Source: Hsuehochloa calcarea (Eukaryota; Streptophyta; Magnoliopsida; Poales; Poaceae). From it: a stretch of 64,000 bases of DNA. The translations under genes and the position numbers were made by a program. Location: contig CM070604.1 of NCBI GenBank assembly GCA_036346395.1, positions 46,651,662 through 46,715,661 on the forward strand, read 5' to 3'. Shown here one piece after another: positions 36,700 to 48,236 of the stretch (its first letter is position 1; the number at the start of each line of letters is the position of its first letter). The notes under the pieces were generated by a model, which ran no database searches, had not been told where the DNA came from, and worked only from the letters and a program-made list of their open reading frames with translations.

Positions 36700-37388
36700 C
36701 TAATCGATTCAGAGGTCGTACCTCGGCGACTAGGGAGTCTCCGACCTCGCCTCGGCGGGGAGACATCTCACATCGCGCTTAATCGCATAATGCCCTAGTC
36801 GTTCCAAAGGCAGCGCCTCGGCGACTATGGAGTCTCCCACCTCGAGGGCCTCGCCTCGGCAGGGAGACATCTCACATCGCGCTCAATCGCGCAAGACCCT
36901 AGTCGTTCCGGAGGCTGTGCCTCGGCGACTAGGGAGCCTCCCGCCTCGAGGCCTCGCCTCGTCCGCGAGACATCTCACATCGCGCTCAATCGCGCAAAGA
37001 CCCTAGTCGTTCCAGAGGCCGCGCTTCGGCGACTAGGGAGTCTCCAGCCTCGAGGGCCTTGCGTCGGCGCAGAGACATCTCACATCGCGCTCAATTACGC
37101 AAAGACCCTAGTCATTCTGGAGGCCGCACCTCGGCGACTAGGAAGTCTCCGGCCTCAAGGGCCTCGCCTCGGCGGGGAGGCTTCTCATATTGCGCTCAAT
37201 TGCGTAAGACCCTAGTCGTTCCGAAGGCCGCGCCTCCGTGACTAGGGACTGTCCTGCCTCGATTGCCTCGCCTCGGCGGGAGACATTTAACATCGCGCTC
37301 AATCATGTAAGACCCTAGTCGTTCCGGAGGCCATGCCTCGACGACTACGGAGTCTCCCACCTCGAGGGCCTCGCCTCGACGAAGAGAC
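36700..37388. repeat. Tandem array B (left part), ~104-bp unit
   Basis: The GGCGACTAGGGAGTCTCC motif recurs at spacings of 95, 104, 104, 105, 104 and 103 bp. Each unit contains GTCTCCCGCC...GGCGGGGAGAC, an inverted repeat able to form a hairpin. The array continues at 39059 after a solo LTR. Confidence 0.9.
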
Positions 37389-39058
37389 TGTTGGAAATAT
37401 GCCCTAAATGCAATCATAAAGATGATTATGTTTCATTATGTTCATAACATTGGATAATATGTTATCTTGTTCCTGGAATAATATCAATAATATTTATTAT
37501 CAAGCATACGACTTGATTGTGAAACTCTATATTTTTACGATGATTATTCTTAAATGTTCCCTGGTCGGAAATATATGAGAACACATATGAATAGACTAGC
37601 ATATGTATTGGTTGATGACTATGTTTCACAGGTCATGGATATGGAGATATCAAACTAATAATATGGACACAAGTTAGAGAACATGGTGTTGGAAAAGACC
37701 CACCTTGAGACATTGTTGAGATTGTTATGATTCTATGTATCATTAGTTGGTCTCAAGCAATGATGATGTATAATCTTTAGACCTGAGATCAGCATGATTT
37801 CTTACATGTGTAGTAGCACTCTTAGGGGTTGCCAAATGCTACTCGTAACTGGGTAGTTATAAAGGTAGCTTGATATGCTATAAAATATACGGAGGGATAT
37901 GACTGGTCGGATATGAGATTTGTCCCTCCTAACAAAATAAGAGAGATGTCTCTAGTCCTCTCATTGTGGTCGGATAAAGAAAGTGCATGGCCATGCCACT
38001 AGTGGTTGAAGTGTCGACCACATGAAGTTATTCGACATTTGATCGAGAAAGTATTGAACAGTCCATGGATGATACAACATCTCACATGGAGTTCAACCAA
38101 ACATCGTGAGGCAAAGGAGAATACACGAGAAGATCTTTCAGTTCGATCAGATACGGACTAGTCATATGGAGATACGAGCTGGTCGTGGGCTGGTCGAACA
38201 TGGTCACTAAGTGGTCGAAACCTGGTCGTAAGGAGTTACGAATTAGCTGAGACCAAATATGGACTTGTCGTATAGAAATACGAGCTAGTCGTTAGTGATA
38301 TGGACCGGTCCTAGATCATATTACATTAAGGTTCGTCCGATATATTCTATGTGTGTTTAGGAATCGTTATGTGCTACTAGGTACCGCTAACGACTAGTGG
38401 CCGGAAAAGAGTTTCCGAGTCACAACTGATTACACATGAACCTATAGGGTCACACACTTAAAGGGCTAGGATTTGATTTGGATGATGACCCGAATTCTTG
38501 TAAGCCACAAGGTCCTAATAGGCCTTAAGTACGAGACCCATCATAAATGCCTATATATAGAGGGGTGGTGGCATGGGATGATGATGATCTTTTGAAGAAC
38601 TCTCGAAACTCTAACAACTATGGCTTCCTCAACCATGCTGTCGGCGCTAGCACTCCAGCGCGTAGTATCCCTGGCCCGTATGTGTGGATACCTTGGAGGT
38701 GTTGTTGCTAAGCATCAGCACTAGGACGATCCACTACTCGTGACGACCACAAGACTCGAAGAAGAATTTGCGAAGCATCAACACTAGGACGATCTGCAAC
38801 TCGTAACGATCATAAGAATCGAAGAAGAAGTTGCGAAGCATTAGCACTAGGACGATCCGCAACTCGTGACGATCACAAGACTTGGAGAAGAAGACACGCA
38901 ACAAGTACGACTACGACTGCATCAACTCACTACATCGACTCTACTTCCGCTACGAGTCGGCGCGTCTAGTGGTAATCTCATTATCTATTACTAGCAGAGA
39001 TTTCTTGGTCGCGAGGTAAAAAAAATTTGTGCTATCATAGCCTTCCCGCGATCCTACT
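37389..39058 (+). mobile_element. Angela-type solo LTR, 1670 bp (TSD GAGAC)
   Basis: Begins TGTTGGAAATATGCCCTAAA, the standard Angela/BARE LTR start, and is flanked by GAGAC (37384-37388, 39059-39063), which belongs to the interrupted 104-bp array. The end reads CCTACT where the other copies have CCTTCA, so the terminal CA is mutated. A TATATAG box is at ~38552. No internal region is left. Confidence 0.9.
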
Positions 39059-40140
39059 GAGACATCTCACATCATGCTCAATCGCGCAAAGTCCCTAGTC
39101 GTTTGGAGGTCTCGCCTCGGCGACTAGGGAATCTCCCGCCTCGAGGGTCTCGCCTTGGCGGAGAGATATATCACATCGCGCTCAATCATACAAAGACCCT
39201 AGTCATTCCGGAGGCCACACCTTGGCGACTAGGGAGTCTCCCGCCTCGAGGGCCTCGTCTTGGTGGGAAGACATCTCACGTCGCGCTCAATCGTGCTCAA
39301 TCGTGCAAAAGACCCTAGTTGTTCTGAAGGCCGCGCATTGGCGACTAGGGAGTCTCCCACCTAGAGGGCCTCGCCTCGGCGGGGAGACATTTCACATCGC
39401 GCACAATCGCGCAAGACCCTAGTCATTCCGGAGGCCACGCCGATAACTAGGGAGTCTCCCGCCTCGAGGGCCCTACCTCGGCGGAGAGACATCTCACATC
39501 GCGCTCAATCGCGCAAAGACCCTAGTCATTCCGGAGGCTGAGCCTCGGCAACTAGGGAGTCTCCCATCTCGAGGGCCTCGCCTCGGCGGGGAAATATCTC
39601 ACATCGCGCTCAATCGCGCAAGACTCTAGTCATTCCAGAGTCTGCGCCTTGGCGACTAGGGAGTCTCCCGCCTCAAGGGCCTCGCCTTGACAAGGAGACT
39701 TCTCACATCGCGCTCAATCGAGCAAGACTCTAGTCGTTTCGGAGGCCGTACCTCCGCGACTAGGGAGTCTCCCACCTCGAGGGTCTCGCCTCGGCGGAGA
39801 GACGTCTCACATCACGTCCAATCGTGCAAAGACCCTAGCCGTTCCAAAGGCCGTGCCTTGGTGACTAGGGAGTCTCCCGCCTCAAGGGCCTTAGCTCAGT
39901 GGGGAGATATCTCACATCGTGTTCAATTACGCTCAATCGCACAAAGACCCTAGTCGTTCTGGAGGCCGCGCCTCGGCGACTAGGGAGTCTCCCACCTCGA
40001 GGGCCTCACCTCGGCGAGGAGACATTTTCCATCGAGCTCAATCACGCAAGACCCTAGTCATTCCGGAGGTTGCACCTCGGCGACTAGGGAGTCTCCCTCC
40101 TCGAGGGCCTCACCTCGGCGGGGAGACATCACATACCACG
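39059..40140. repeat. Tandem array B (right part), ~104-bp unit
   Basis: Continuation of the array after the solo LTR, about ten units, spacing mostly 104-105 bp with one longer unit (116 bp near 39290) caused by a local duplication of CTCAATCGTG. Confidence 0.9.
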
Positions 40141-40239
40141 CTAGACATTCTGACGGCCACGTCTTGAAGGCCTCGTCCCAGCGAGGACACCTTGCGAATC
40201 AAGCACCAGCGCACCTAATCCTTCGAGCATGAAAACAAC

Positions 40240-40610
40240 AAAAAAAGTATGGGGGATGGCGATCGGCTTCGCCTCCCCCTCACTAGCTATGGACTCCCAA
40301 ATGAGCCCAATCAAAAAAAGTATGGGGGAAGTGATCGGCTTCACCTCCCCTCACTAGCTTTAGGCTCTCAAACGAGCCCAATAAAAAAAGTATAGGAGAT
40401 AGCGATCGGCTTCGTCTCCCCTTGCTAGCTTTGGGCTCCCAAACGAGCCCAATCAAAAAAAGTATGGGGGACGGCGATCGGCTTCGCTTCCCCTCGCTAG
40501 GTTTGGGCTCCCAAACGAGCCCAATAAAAAAAGTATGGGGGACGGCGATCGACTTCGCCTCCCCTCGCTAACTTCGGGCCCCAAACGATCCCAATCAAAA
40601 GAAAGAAGGG
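40240..40610. repeat. Tandem array C, ~72-bp unit
   Basis: AAAAAAGTATGGGGGA recurs with spacings 73, 70, 72 and 71 bp. Each unit has a GATCGGCTTCGCCTCCCC block and ends CAAACGAGCCCAAT. Confidence 0.9.
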
Positions 40611-40799
40611 GAGAAAGAGCCCAATAATAATATAGCGGTCACCCCCTCACGCAAACAAACATCAACCCTCCACACCACTCCAAGTCGCATGCACAACCCA
40701 CTAGGAGCGCCTTAAAGGGGGGACGGTACCTAGCCCCCAACAAGACCATCACAAACGATCACACCCAAAGAAGTAATCAAATGCAACAGGGTAGTAACA

Positions 40800-41920
40800 A
40801 CTTTTCCATGACGCATTGCCCACCTCAAGGACCGTACCTCGGTTTGGTGGCTCCGCGTCGACTTCACCCACACGGGCTCCGTCGCTGCTCACTGCCCGCC
40901 TCGAGGTTGTAGCCTTAGCAAGGCGGCCCCGACGCGCCGCCCGCCTCGAGGGCCATTCCTCAGCGTGGCGGCTCTGTGTCGATTTCACCCAGATGGGCTC
41001 CGTCACTGCTCACCGCTCGCCTCGAGGCTGTAGCCTCGGTAGGGCGTCCCCGACACGTCGCCTGCCTCAAGGGCCATGCCTCGGCATGGCGGCTCCGGGT
41101 TGACTTCGCCCACACAGCTCCGTCGCTGCTCACAGCCTGCCTCGAGGCTATAGCCTCGGCGGGGTGGCCCCGACGCGCCGCCTGCCTCCAAGGCTATGCC
41201 TCGGCATGGCCGTTCCACATCGACTTCACCCACACGGACTTCGTCGCTACTCACCACCCGACTCGAGGCTGTAGCCTCAGCAGGGCGGCCCTAACCCGCC
41301 ACCCACCTCTAGGGCCATGCCTCGGCGTGGTGGCTCCGCATTGACTTTGCCCACACGGGCTCTGTCATTGCTCATGGCCCGCCTCGAGGCTGTAGCCTAG
41401 GTGTGGCGGCTCCGCGTTGACTTCGCCCAGACGGGCTCTATCGCTGCTCACCGCCCGCCTCGAGGCTGTAGCCTTACCGAGGTGGCCCAACGCACTGCCC
41501 GCCTCAAGGGCCATGCCTCAGCGTGGTGGCTCCGCGTTGATGTCGCCCACATGAGCTCCGTCGTTGCTCACGGCCCGCCTCGAGGCTGTAGCCTCGGCGG
41601 GGCGGCTCCGACACATCTCTCGCCTCGAGGGCCATGCCTCGGTGTGGCCAATCAGCGTCGACCTCGCCCACATAGGCTCCATCGCTGCTCACTGCCCACC
41701 TCGAGGTTATAGCCTCGGCGGGGTGGTCCCTATGCGCCACCCACCTCAAGGGCCATGCCTCGGTGTGACGGCTCCGCGTCGACTTCACCCACACAGGCTC
41801 TGTCACTGCTCACCACCCACCAAGAGGTTGTAGCCTCTATGGGGCGGCCCCGATACGCCGCCCGCCTCAAGGGCCATGCCTCAGCGTGGCGGCTCCGTGT
41901 CGACTTCTTCTGGGGTATCC
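40800..41920. repeat. Tandem array D, 121-bp unit
   Basis: The ACTTCACCCACACGG position recurs at 40861, 40982, 41103, 41223, 41344, then after one 45-bp deletion at 41420, 41540, 41661, 41782 and 41903. The period is 121 bp. Units share CGCCTCGAGG blocks with array B. Confidence 0.92.
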
Positions 41921-42018
41921 CGACTCCCGAGGGGCCAGGGGCGATAGGATTGCGTCTGCTCGCCCCTCGGAACCGCAGGACCTACCCTCGTAACCTTGGA
42001 CCATGCTGACAAGGGAGT

Positions 42019-42373
42019 TGTCGTAGCAGGGCAACAAGGGTGCCCCGCACCCTACGGTCATAAGGAATACCGGTGTGCCGTTGGGGATATTGTACATATG
42101 TAGACCAAGTCATGTGGTGTACTTAGACAAATATACTTAAATGCCCTCTCTCTCTATATATACATTGTGAGGGCAGGAAGGTAAATGTCCCTTCTTGTCC
42201 CCTATAAATAAAGCCCCAAGGGCATGTAAGAAGGGGTTGAGCCTCATTATCTTATTCACACACTCAATACAATACATTCATACATCTTGTGTATCAGCTC
42301 CTCTCCCCCTTCGGTTTTCTCCCAAGATAAAGGGTACTCCGTACCCACTGTCTAGCCTTTTCTTGCCACGACA
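42019..42373 (+). repeat. LARD-like element, right LTR
   Basis: Begins TGTCGTAGCAGGG and ends CTTGCCACGACA. It is preceded by a short purine tract (ACAAGGGAGT). It shares most of its length with 35468-35813. Confidence 0.88.
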
Positions 42374-42378
42374 CGTAG

Positions 42379-42565
42379 TATCTTCTCAGCAATGAACCAA
42401 TATTGCTCAGTCAGTAGTATCACACCGTTAGTGATCTGATAGTGTGTTTGAATAAAAACAGAAAATGTGCTCTTATATGGTAGATGATTCTTAAGCATCA
42501 GGTAAGTAGAGTTCCATCTTATCGGTATGTCCAAATCGAACTTTCTTGGACGTACACCCATCGCC
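42379..42565 (-). pseudogene. hAT transposase relic, central part
   Basis: The minus frame encodes RPRKFDLDIPIRWNSTYLML, then THYQ, and LTEQYWFIAEKILRV, the conserved RNase-H-fold region of plant hAT transposases. It is the upstream continuation of the relic at 34228-35467; the LARD-like element lies between them. Sequence to the right of 42565 is unrelated, so the N-terminal part is missing. Confidence 0.75.
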
Positions 42566-44326
42566 GGCACACCGCACTAGTCCGATGCCCACGTGCCTTC
42601 CCCCTACCTTTTCTTCTTCCTCCCCCTATGGTGTCGCTACCCTCATGTGCGAGCACTGCCGCGGTGCCGCTGCCGCCCTCCACGCCGATGTCGTCCACTC
42701 ACAGCCTCCTCCCTCCGCGTCGGTCGCGCCGCCTCCTCCATCTTCTCCATCCGCTCTGGCACGGTCCATCTGGCCACCTCTAGCCTAGTTCAAAGGCAAT
42801 GCGGTGGCGTGTGGGGACTGGCGAGAGAGAAAAAAGATTTATCAAAAGGCACTGTTGGCCCACCTGTCAATCTCTATTGGCGAAAAATTGGGCAGAATGG
42901 GCACCGATGAGGCTCTCCCATCTGCGTCCATTTGCCCATCGACCAGACTATATCTCCCATGAACATATCCACATCCCTAAGAGAAGAACATACTCACCTG
43001 TATTAGGGTTTTTACCCACGGGTTCTTGGATTGGGTTTGCGGTTTGCATGAGGGGTGGGCACTATGCACAAGTTTTATGGCGGGGTGGTGGCGGGTAAAT
43101 GCAAGGAGGTGGTAAAAATTTACGAGTTTGACCCTACGCGTGTGTGTGTGGTTGGTCGGGGTGAAGAGGGGCTGAAGCGTTATTTTGGTGATCCGGGGGG
43201 GACTATAAGTGTGCTTATTTTGGGGTATTTCCTCTGGGTTGTCGGGCTGGCACTCAAATTTTGCATTGGGCTTTGCACCCTAGCTAGGATGAGCCGATCT
43301 AAGGGTTTCATTTTTTTTTCTTATTCGTTTGGTTATCTCTCTCTCTCTCTCTTTCTCTAGTTCATCTATCTTAAGCACAGCTCACGAACGAAAAAGTATT
43401 CAAAAAATCAATTGAGAAAAAGTATTCAACTAGGGTTTGGGGATTCGAGACTTTCAACTCAAATTTGGGGATTTTGCCTAGGGTTTGTCGATCCATCTGC
43501 TCCATGGTGCGACGGCGGGTCGATGGCTATGTGGAAAGGGCACGACGCGACACAACAGCAGATCTCCATGCGGCGAGGTCAGCGGATCTTCGAGGTCTGG
43601 GTTCCAGGCGTGATGCCGGGGAAGTGGTGGAAAAGGAAAGGGAGCGCAGCGGCGACTCGTGAGCTACGACAGCGGTGGCAAAGGGAGCTCATGGAGAAGA
43701 AACATGATGAGAGGGAGTGCGCAAGGGGGAATGGTCGCGAACACCCCACGGGTCTCCAACTCGATCACGACGCGATCCATAAATTAGCAAACACCTATTT
43801 GAGTTCATCTAACAACTTGTTTGTGTAATAAAATTCCAACGAGCGTGTGGTTAGACTCCCAGCAAAAGGATGTTACTATCTTTTTTCCTCCTTTTTTTGG
43901 GCAGCAAAAAGAAGTTATCTGATTGCAGTCAAAAGTGAGCATTGTGCCATGCACATTTTGGGCGCAACAGGTTAAGAGGATGGCAGGTAGCATTCTTAAT
44001 CAGAATAAGACCCAGTGGCTATATTTTAGTGGTTCCAAATGCCTGTATATCAAATCAAATGCTTGGCTAAAGCTGCAAAGCTGAGTGGTTTACCCTGGCA
44101 CATTCGTGAAAATCATGGAGAAAGGAATATATTCACAACTTCCTAAAAGAGAGGAAAAAGACAAGCCATCCATGTTTCCGGACCATCCCTTTTCACGTGC
44201 GGTACAATTCTCCCAACGAGCATCAGTACACATACCTACAGAGCATCACGAAACCACGAAAACTTTCTTCCTCCCCAAGAGGGCGTTCATAACTGCTTTT
44301 GTTTCATCAGCGACCTGTCTCCAAAG
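42566..44326. other. Unassigned sequence
   Basis: Mixed composition with pyrimidine-rich patches and a (CT)n run at about 43336-43358. A 138-codon plus frame at 43412-43828 has no recognisable domain. I see no gene here that I can support. Confidence 0.4.
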
Positions 44327-44772
44327 AAAAATCCTCAATTTTGGGTCATGAACGTGCGTACCATGCAGAAGTTCAACCGAAGAATTTGTTCTTCTGTGTT
44401 CTCTCCATCCAATTCACTCTTGCGTGTGCAAGGAAACTCAGTTGGCCCTCCTTTTCTTCCCCTTTCTAACCGTGATCGATTGATGTATGCTTGTACTAAC
44501 CTCAGCCTCTGCTTATTGCATATTCTTTGGCCAACTTTTGTATATTCTTTGGCCAACTCAAAAGTTGGCCAAAGAATATGCAACAAGCAGAGGCTAAGGT
44601 TAGTACAACCATACATCAACCGATCACGGTTAGAAAGAGGAAGAAAAGGAGGGCCAACTGAGTTTCCTTGCACACGCAAGAGTGAATTGGATGGAGAGAA
44701 CACAGAAGAACAAATTCTTCGGTTGAACTTCTGCATGGTACGCACGTTCATGACCCAAAATTGAGGATTTTT
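44327..44772. repeat. Near-perfect 213-bp inverted repeat (hairpin, 20-nt loop)
   Basis: Arms 44327-44539 and 44560-44772 are reverse complements with five mismatches, facing left-arm positions 44461, 44479, 44490, 44503 and 44515. The outer 134 bp are identical. The 20-nt loop (44540-44559) is a third copy of the arm's innermost segment (TATTCTTTGGCCAACT). Open frames of 138 codons on both strands are consequences of the symmetry. No target duplication or known transposon ends were found. A transcript would fold into a long dsRNA and could feed Dicer-like enzymes (inference). Alternatives are a foldback transposon or an inverted duplication of a gene fragment. Confidence 0.95.
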
Positions 44773-44930
44773 CGTTGTCCAAGAAGAAATATACTATACT
44801 TGTCACATGCCATCAATTCTCATCTCTGCAAAAGAGAGGCTCAGCACTCGGAACCAGTGACGAAGCCAGGAATTAAGTGCGAGGGGGCAAGTAGCCATAT
44901 ATGTTTTGACAATACAAGGTAAAATATACA
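44773..44930. other. Short spacer with transposon-like tail
   Basis: GTGACGAAGCCAGGA followed by GAGGGGGCAAG near 44862-44890 resembles ends seen in many repeated elements of grasses. Too short to classify. Confidence 0.35.
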
Positions 44931-45724
44931 TAGATATTTTAATATCAAACTTATGAAATGAATGCTAGAATAGGGTCTCCTTACTCGAGAATACACAGAC
45001 ATGAGACATAGGGAATTCAGACAGGTTCGAACCTTATTATGAGAGAATAATAACTCTAATTTTATGTTCTTGTAATGATTGTGTTTACAAGAAGAGAAGT
45101 CACCGAAGGCTAAGACTAATGACTCATGTCTATTTCGTTGCTTGTCTTCTTCTTATGTCTACCGACATTACCCCTTATATAGCGTCTGAGGGGGGTGGCA
45201 ATTGTCTATGTTAAGAGGCACCCCAACAGTTGATGAAATGCGCATGTTGATGGCAATTATTGTCAGAGAGACAACACTCCACGTTCGCCTTGCGATTATA
45301 CAAGAGACAGAGACTAATACATGCAGTTATATCAGAGACCAACAACACATATTAGCTACTCTGTGTAATTAGACACAGTGTACGGGGTCTCTAGATGATT
45401 GGGTCCACATGTCTGTGGTTCTTATGAGCTATAGGGTGGTCGTAAATGACATGGTCATAGTAAAACTTACGACTATAGGGTGATCATAGTAGAACTTACG
45501 ATCAGTAGGTAGTCATAAAAGATCTTACGAGTACAAGATAGCAGTAGAATGACTTACGACCATATAGGGTGATCGTAGAATAGCTTGCGACCACTAGGTA
45601 ATCATAATCTCCCTCATTATTGACAGTGAGGGGTATCTCTAAATGTTGTGTAAAGATATTATTATCTACAACAAATATTTCATATAAATAGTTAAATTAA
45701 TTGAGGATTATTAGATCATCGTCA
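44931..45724 (-). repeat. Gypsy 3' LTR
   Basis: Aligns with 62171-62362 and 63937-64000: AATATCAAACTTATG, GGGTCTCCTTACTCGAGA, TGATTGTGTTTACAA and AAGACTAATGACTCATGTC in the same order. A TATATAAGG box occurs on the minus strand near 45172-45184. Degenerate 29-31-bp TCGTAG...CTTACGA repeats occupy 45430-45600. A purine tract (GGAGGGCTAGA on the minus strand) abuts it at ~45725. Confidence 0.85.
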
Positions 45725-46135
45725 TCTAGCCCTCCAACTTCAAGTGAAAATGAATTATTTGGAAACGAGGTCGTAAGATTATAGTCGAAGATAGAGTGTC
45801 TTCGACTGATATTTCTTTTGACCAGGAATTGACTTGGTCAAGAAAGGTATTTTTTATTTGAGTTGTAAAAGTAAAACTCTTTTTCCCAAACAAACAGAAT
45901 GAAGAATGTCAACCGTCTCTTACAATTCCTGTACGTTGGGAGCAGTTCCCGAAGAGGGTTACAACTGTTGGAATCCCACAATCTTTTACTCAGACCGGCG
46001 GCTATAAATAGCTCATGGACGGTAGACTTAGGGTTTTTACTTTCCCTAATAGTTCCAATCCCTTGAGTTCTTGCTTCCGCTGTTTCCGCCCGAATCATAT
46101 TTATCCCCAAATCTTCAAATCCAAAAAAAATCTCC
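45725..46135. other. Gypsy 3' internal untranslated region
   Basis: Between the 3' LTR and the antisense ORF. No coding signal was seen. It contains the polypurine tract at its left edge. Confidence 0.5.
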
Positions 46136-48173
46136 ATGAATCCGACTCAAACTCTTGAAGAGATGACCAAGTCGTGTCGAAGTGGGAGAGATTGAAGATG
46201 GATGTTGCGAAGATGACGGCTTTGGTTGCCGCGAAGAAGATTCTGAGGCGTGCTTTGGTGAGGTGGACCAACGTTGAGGGAGAGCGCTATCGGAGCAGGA
46301 GGGAAGGATCTGAAGGGTTAAGGGTAGGCTACACTAGCGCAAATTAATAAAAATTATACCCGTAAACCAAGATCACTGCAGTTATAGATCACGGTCTTAC
46401 CACTAGACGCGCAGGTGCGAGAAACTGATGCAGCACGTCAGGGTAGAGTAGTCGTACTAAGTTGATGCAGCACGTCGGGGCAGAGTAGTCGTACTACTTC
46501 CTCGTCCTCGTCGCGGCGTCCCACGTACAGCTCCCCTCTTGCGGTTCGTCCAAACGCTACAGATGCAGCGCCTCCAAAGGTATCCACACGTACGGAAGAA
46601 AGCGACGCACACCGGACTGCTAGATCCGCGCGAGCGACTAGGGCGTGGGAGAGGTGGCGGCCAGGGTTTGAGGATGTCACGAAAAACTGCCCCCAAACCT
46701 GTGCGCCCTTGCCCTCCTTTTATAGACGTCCTTACAATGGGCTTCTACTAATAGAGGCCCATTAGGACTCAATGCCCACTCTAATTCGGATCTAATCCGA
46801 ATTAAGCTTCAGCCCCTTAAGTGTGTGACCCTCTAGGTTCACGTATGTTTAGACATGACACAAGTATACACACTTGGTCAATAGTTGGTAGCGGCCTCTA
46901 GCAAGACGTCCCAACTCCTAAACGTACACAAAGATCATATCGGACGAACCAACACAACGTTATGTACATGCCAATCCCTTTGCCTCACGATATTCGGTAG
47001 AGCTCCAAGCTGACCACTCTTTCTCGATCTTGTGATCCGGAATCCCTTACTAGGTTAACTCTTAACCTTAAGTAGCATGGCCATGCATTTCTGGATCCGA
47101 TCACTCGAGGGGCCCAGAGATATCTCTCGGGTAGAGAGGGCAAATCCCATCTTGATGACCATGCCTCGCGACATGCTTCATGACAAACCGAAAACTACCT
47201 TTATAACTACCCGATTCACGGAGTAGCGTTTGATAGCCCCTAAGTAGGTCGATTCACATCTCAAGTACATGCGACAATCTTAGGTCTAAGGACAAGGCGT
47301 ACACATTGTGTAGAGAGAACCATAAGTATAATTGTTATGTCTCATGATGGGTCGGTCCAACCCCATGTTCTAAACATGTGTCCACATTATTGGTTTGACA
47401 TCTCCATGTCTATGACCTGTGAAATATAGTCATCAACCGATACATGTGCTAATCCACCATTCACGTGTGTCCTCACATGAACTTAGAATAACCATACAAG
47501 TAAAGAGTTTCACAAACAAGTCACATACTTGTTAATCAACACAAAGGCAATATTCAAGGTACATTTATTAAATCATGGATACAACGAAATATCATCATCT
47601 CTATGATTGCCTCTAGGGCATATCTCCAACAGGATCTCCATCTTCCGGGCGTATAGCGAGTTCAGCCTTCGACTGCCTGGTCACCCATTCCTAACGACCA
47701 TGCTCAAGCACTTCGAGGTGGAGTTGGTGAACTTGGTTCCCAACTCCATCGCGATGCTGAGCGTATTCGTGTACCTGTGCAAGGCCTATCTGGGAATCGC
47801 TCGAGGACCTCCTCAGGTAATATTATGGAATGGGTAAGCACCGGTCGATTGCCAGTAGCTGTGGTTTCCAACTCCACGACGGGATGTTGAGGAAGTACAT
47901 CCTCGTGTTCACCAGGTCGTCGTGGTCGGGATGGAGGAAAAAGTGATTCTACTGGACCATAACTAAGGACGACAATCTGTACTTCAAGGGCAAGCCCGCA
48001 AACAAGAAGAAGACTTGGGACTCGAGTCCGGAGTACCTCGACCACTTAGCCCCCTTCATTCGAGCTATTAAGGAGTTGAGAGAATGAGGGCTAATCAGAT
48101 GATATGTAGTGAAGGATTTCATCACACGCCGCATTAGCCCCTAAAGAATGGAGCACATCCCATGTGGGAGTAC
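46136..48173 (+). pseudogene. Antisense mobile-domain ORF in the gypsy element (Transposase_28-like), split by a solo LTR
   Basis: Plus strand, opposite to gag-pol. The left part (46136-46305) encodes VSKWERLKMDVAKMTALVAA and WTNVEGERYRSRREG. After the solo LTR at 46311-47631 it resumes: ISIFRAYSEFSLRLPGHPF, then FEVELVNLVPNSIAMLSVFV and YLCKAYLGIA. The segment near 47950-48045 (YWTITKDDNLYFKGK, SSPEYLDH) belongs to the same family. These blocks match the putative gypsy-type transposon family (Transposase_28) common in grass Tat elements. Frameshifts occur near 46170, at the LTR junction and after 47820. Its role in the element is unknown. Confidence 0.7.
46311..47631 (-). mobile_element. Angela-type solo LTR, 1321 bp (TSD GGATC)
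   Basis: On the minus strand it begins TGTTGGAGATATGCCCTAGA and ends ACCCTTCA. Perfect 5-bp duplication GGATC at 46306-46310 and 47632-47636. A TATAAAAGG box lies on the minus strand near 46719-46731. It is shorter than the family's 1.57-1.67 kb copies, so it has internal deletions. Confidence 0.93.
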
Positions 48174-48236
48174 TCGGGGGCTAATGATCCGACTAGGGAC
48201 TACGAGGAAGGTAATATTATAATCGATATACTCTTT

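Larger units (their letters stand above)
35468..42373 (+). mobile_element. Non-autonomous LTR retrotransposon (LARD-like) built of tandem arrays
   Basis: Bounded by ~350-bp direct repeats (35468-35813 and 42019-42373) with TG...CA at the right copy and a TATAAATA box in each, giving plus orientation. It sits inside a hAT relic. The imperfect duplication CATAG/CGTAG (35463-35467, 42374-42378) differs at a CpG. No gag or pol was found. The ~4.5-kb interior is mostly four different tandem arrays: 69 bp, ~104 bp, ~72 bp and 121 bp. An Angela solo LTR (37389-39058) is inserted in the second. Without it the element is ~5.2 kb. Proteins must have come from another element. LTR divergence is considerable, so it is old. 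Confidence 0.8.

Noticed and set aside
40749..41833. Overlapping ORFs of 80-120 codons in the 121-bp array
   Set aside because: The repeat period and GC content create open frames on both strands; frames shift between units and no protein family fits.
43038..43050. AGGGGTGGGCA, similar to a hAT inverted repeat
   Set aside because: It has the same orientation as the hAT end at 34228, not the inverted one, and no 8-bp duplication was found, so it does not close that element.
43412..43828. 138-codon plus-strand ORF
   Set aside because: No recognisable domain, no splice or promoter context, and composition similar to the surrounding non-coding DNA.
44335..44764. Two 138-codon ORFs with almost the same protein on opposite strands
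   Set aside because: They are a by-product of the inverted repeat; neither matches a known family and both cross the loop.
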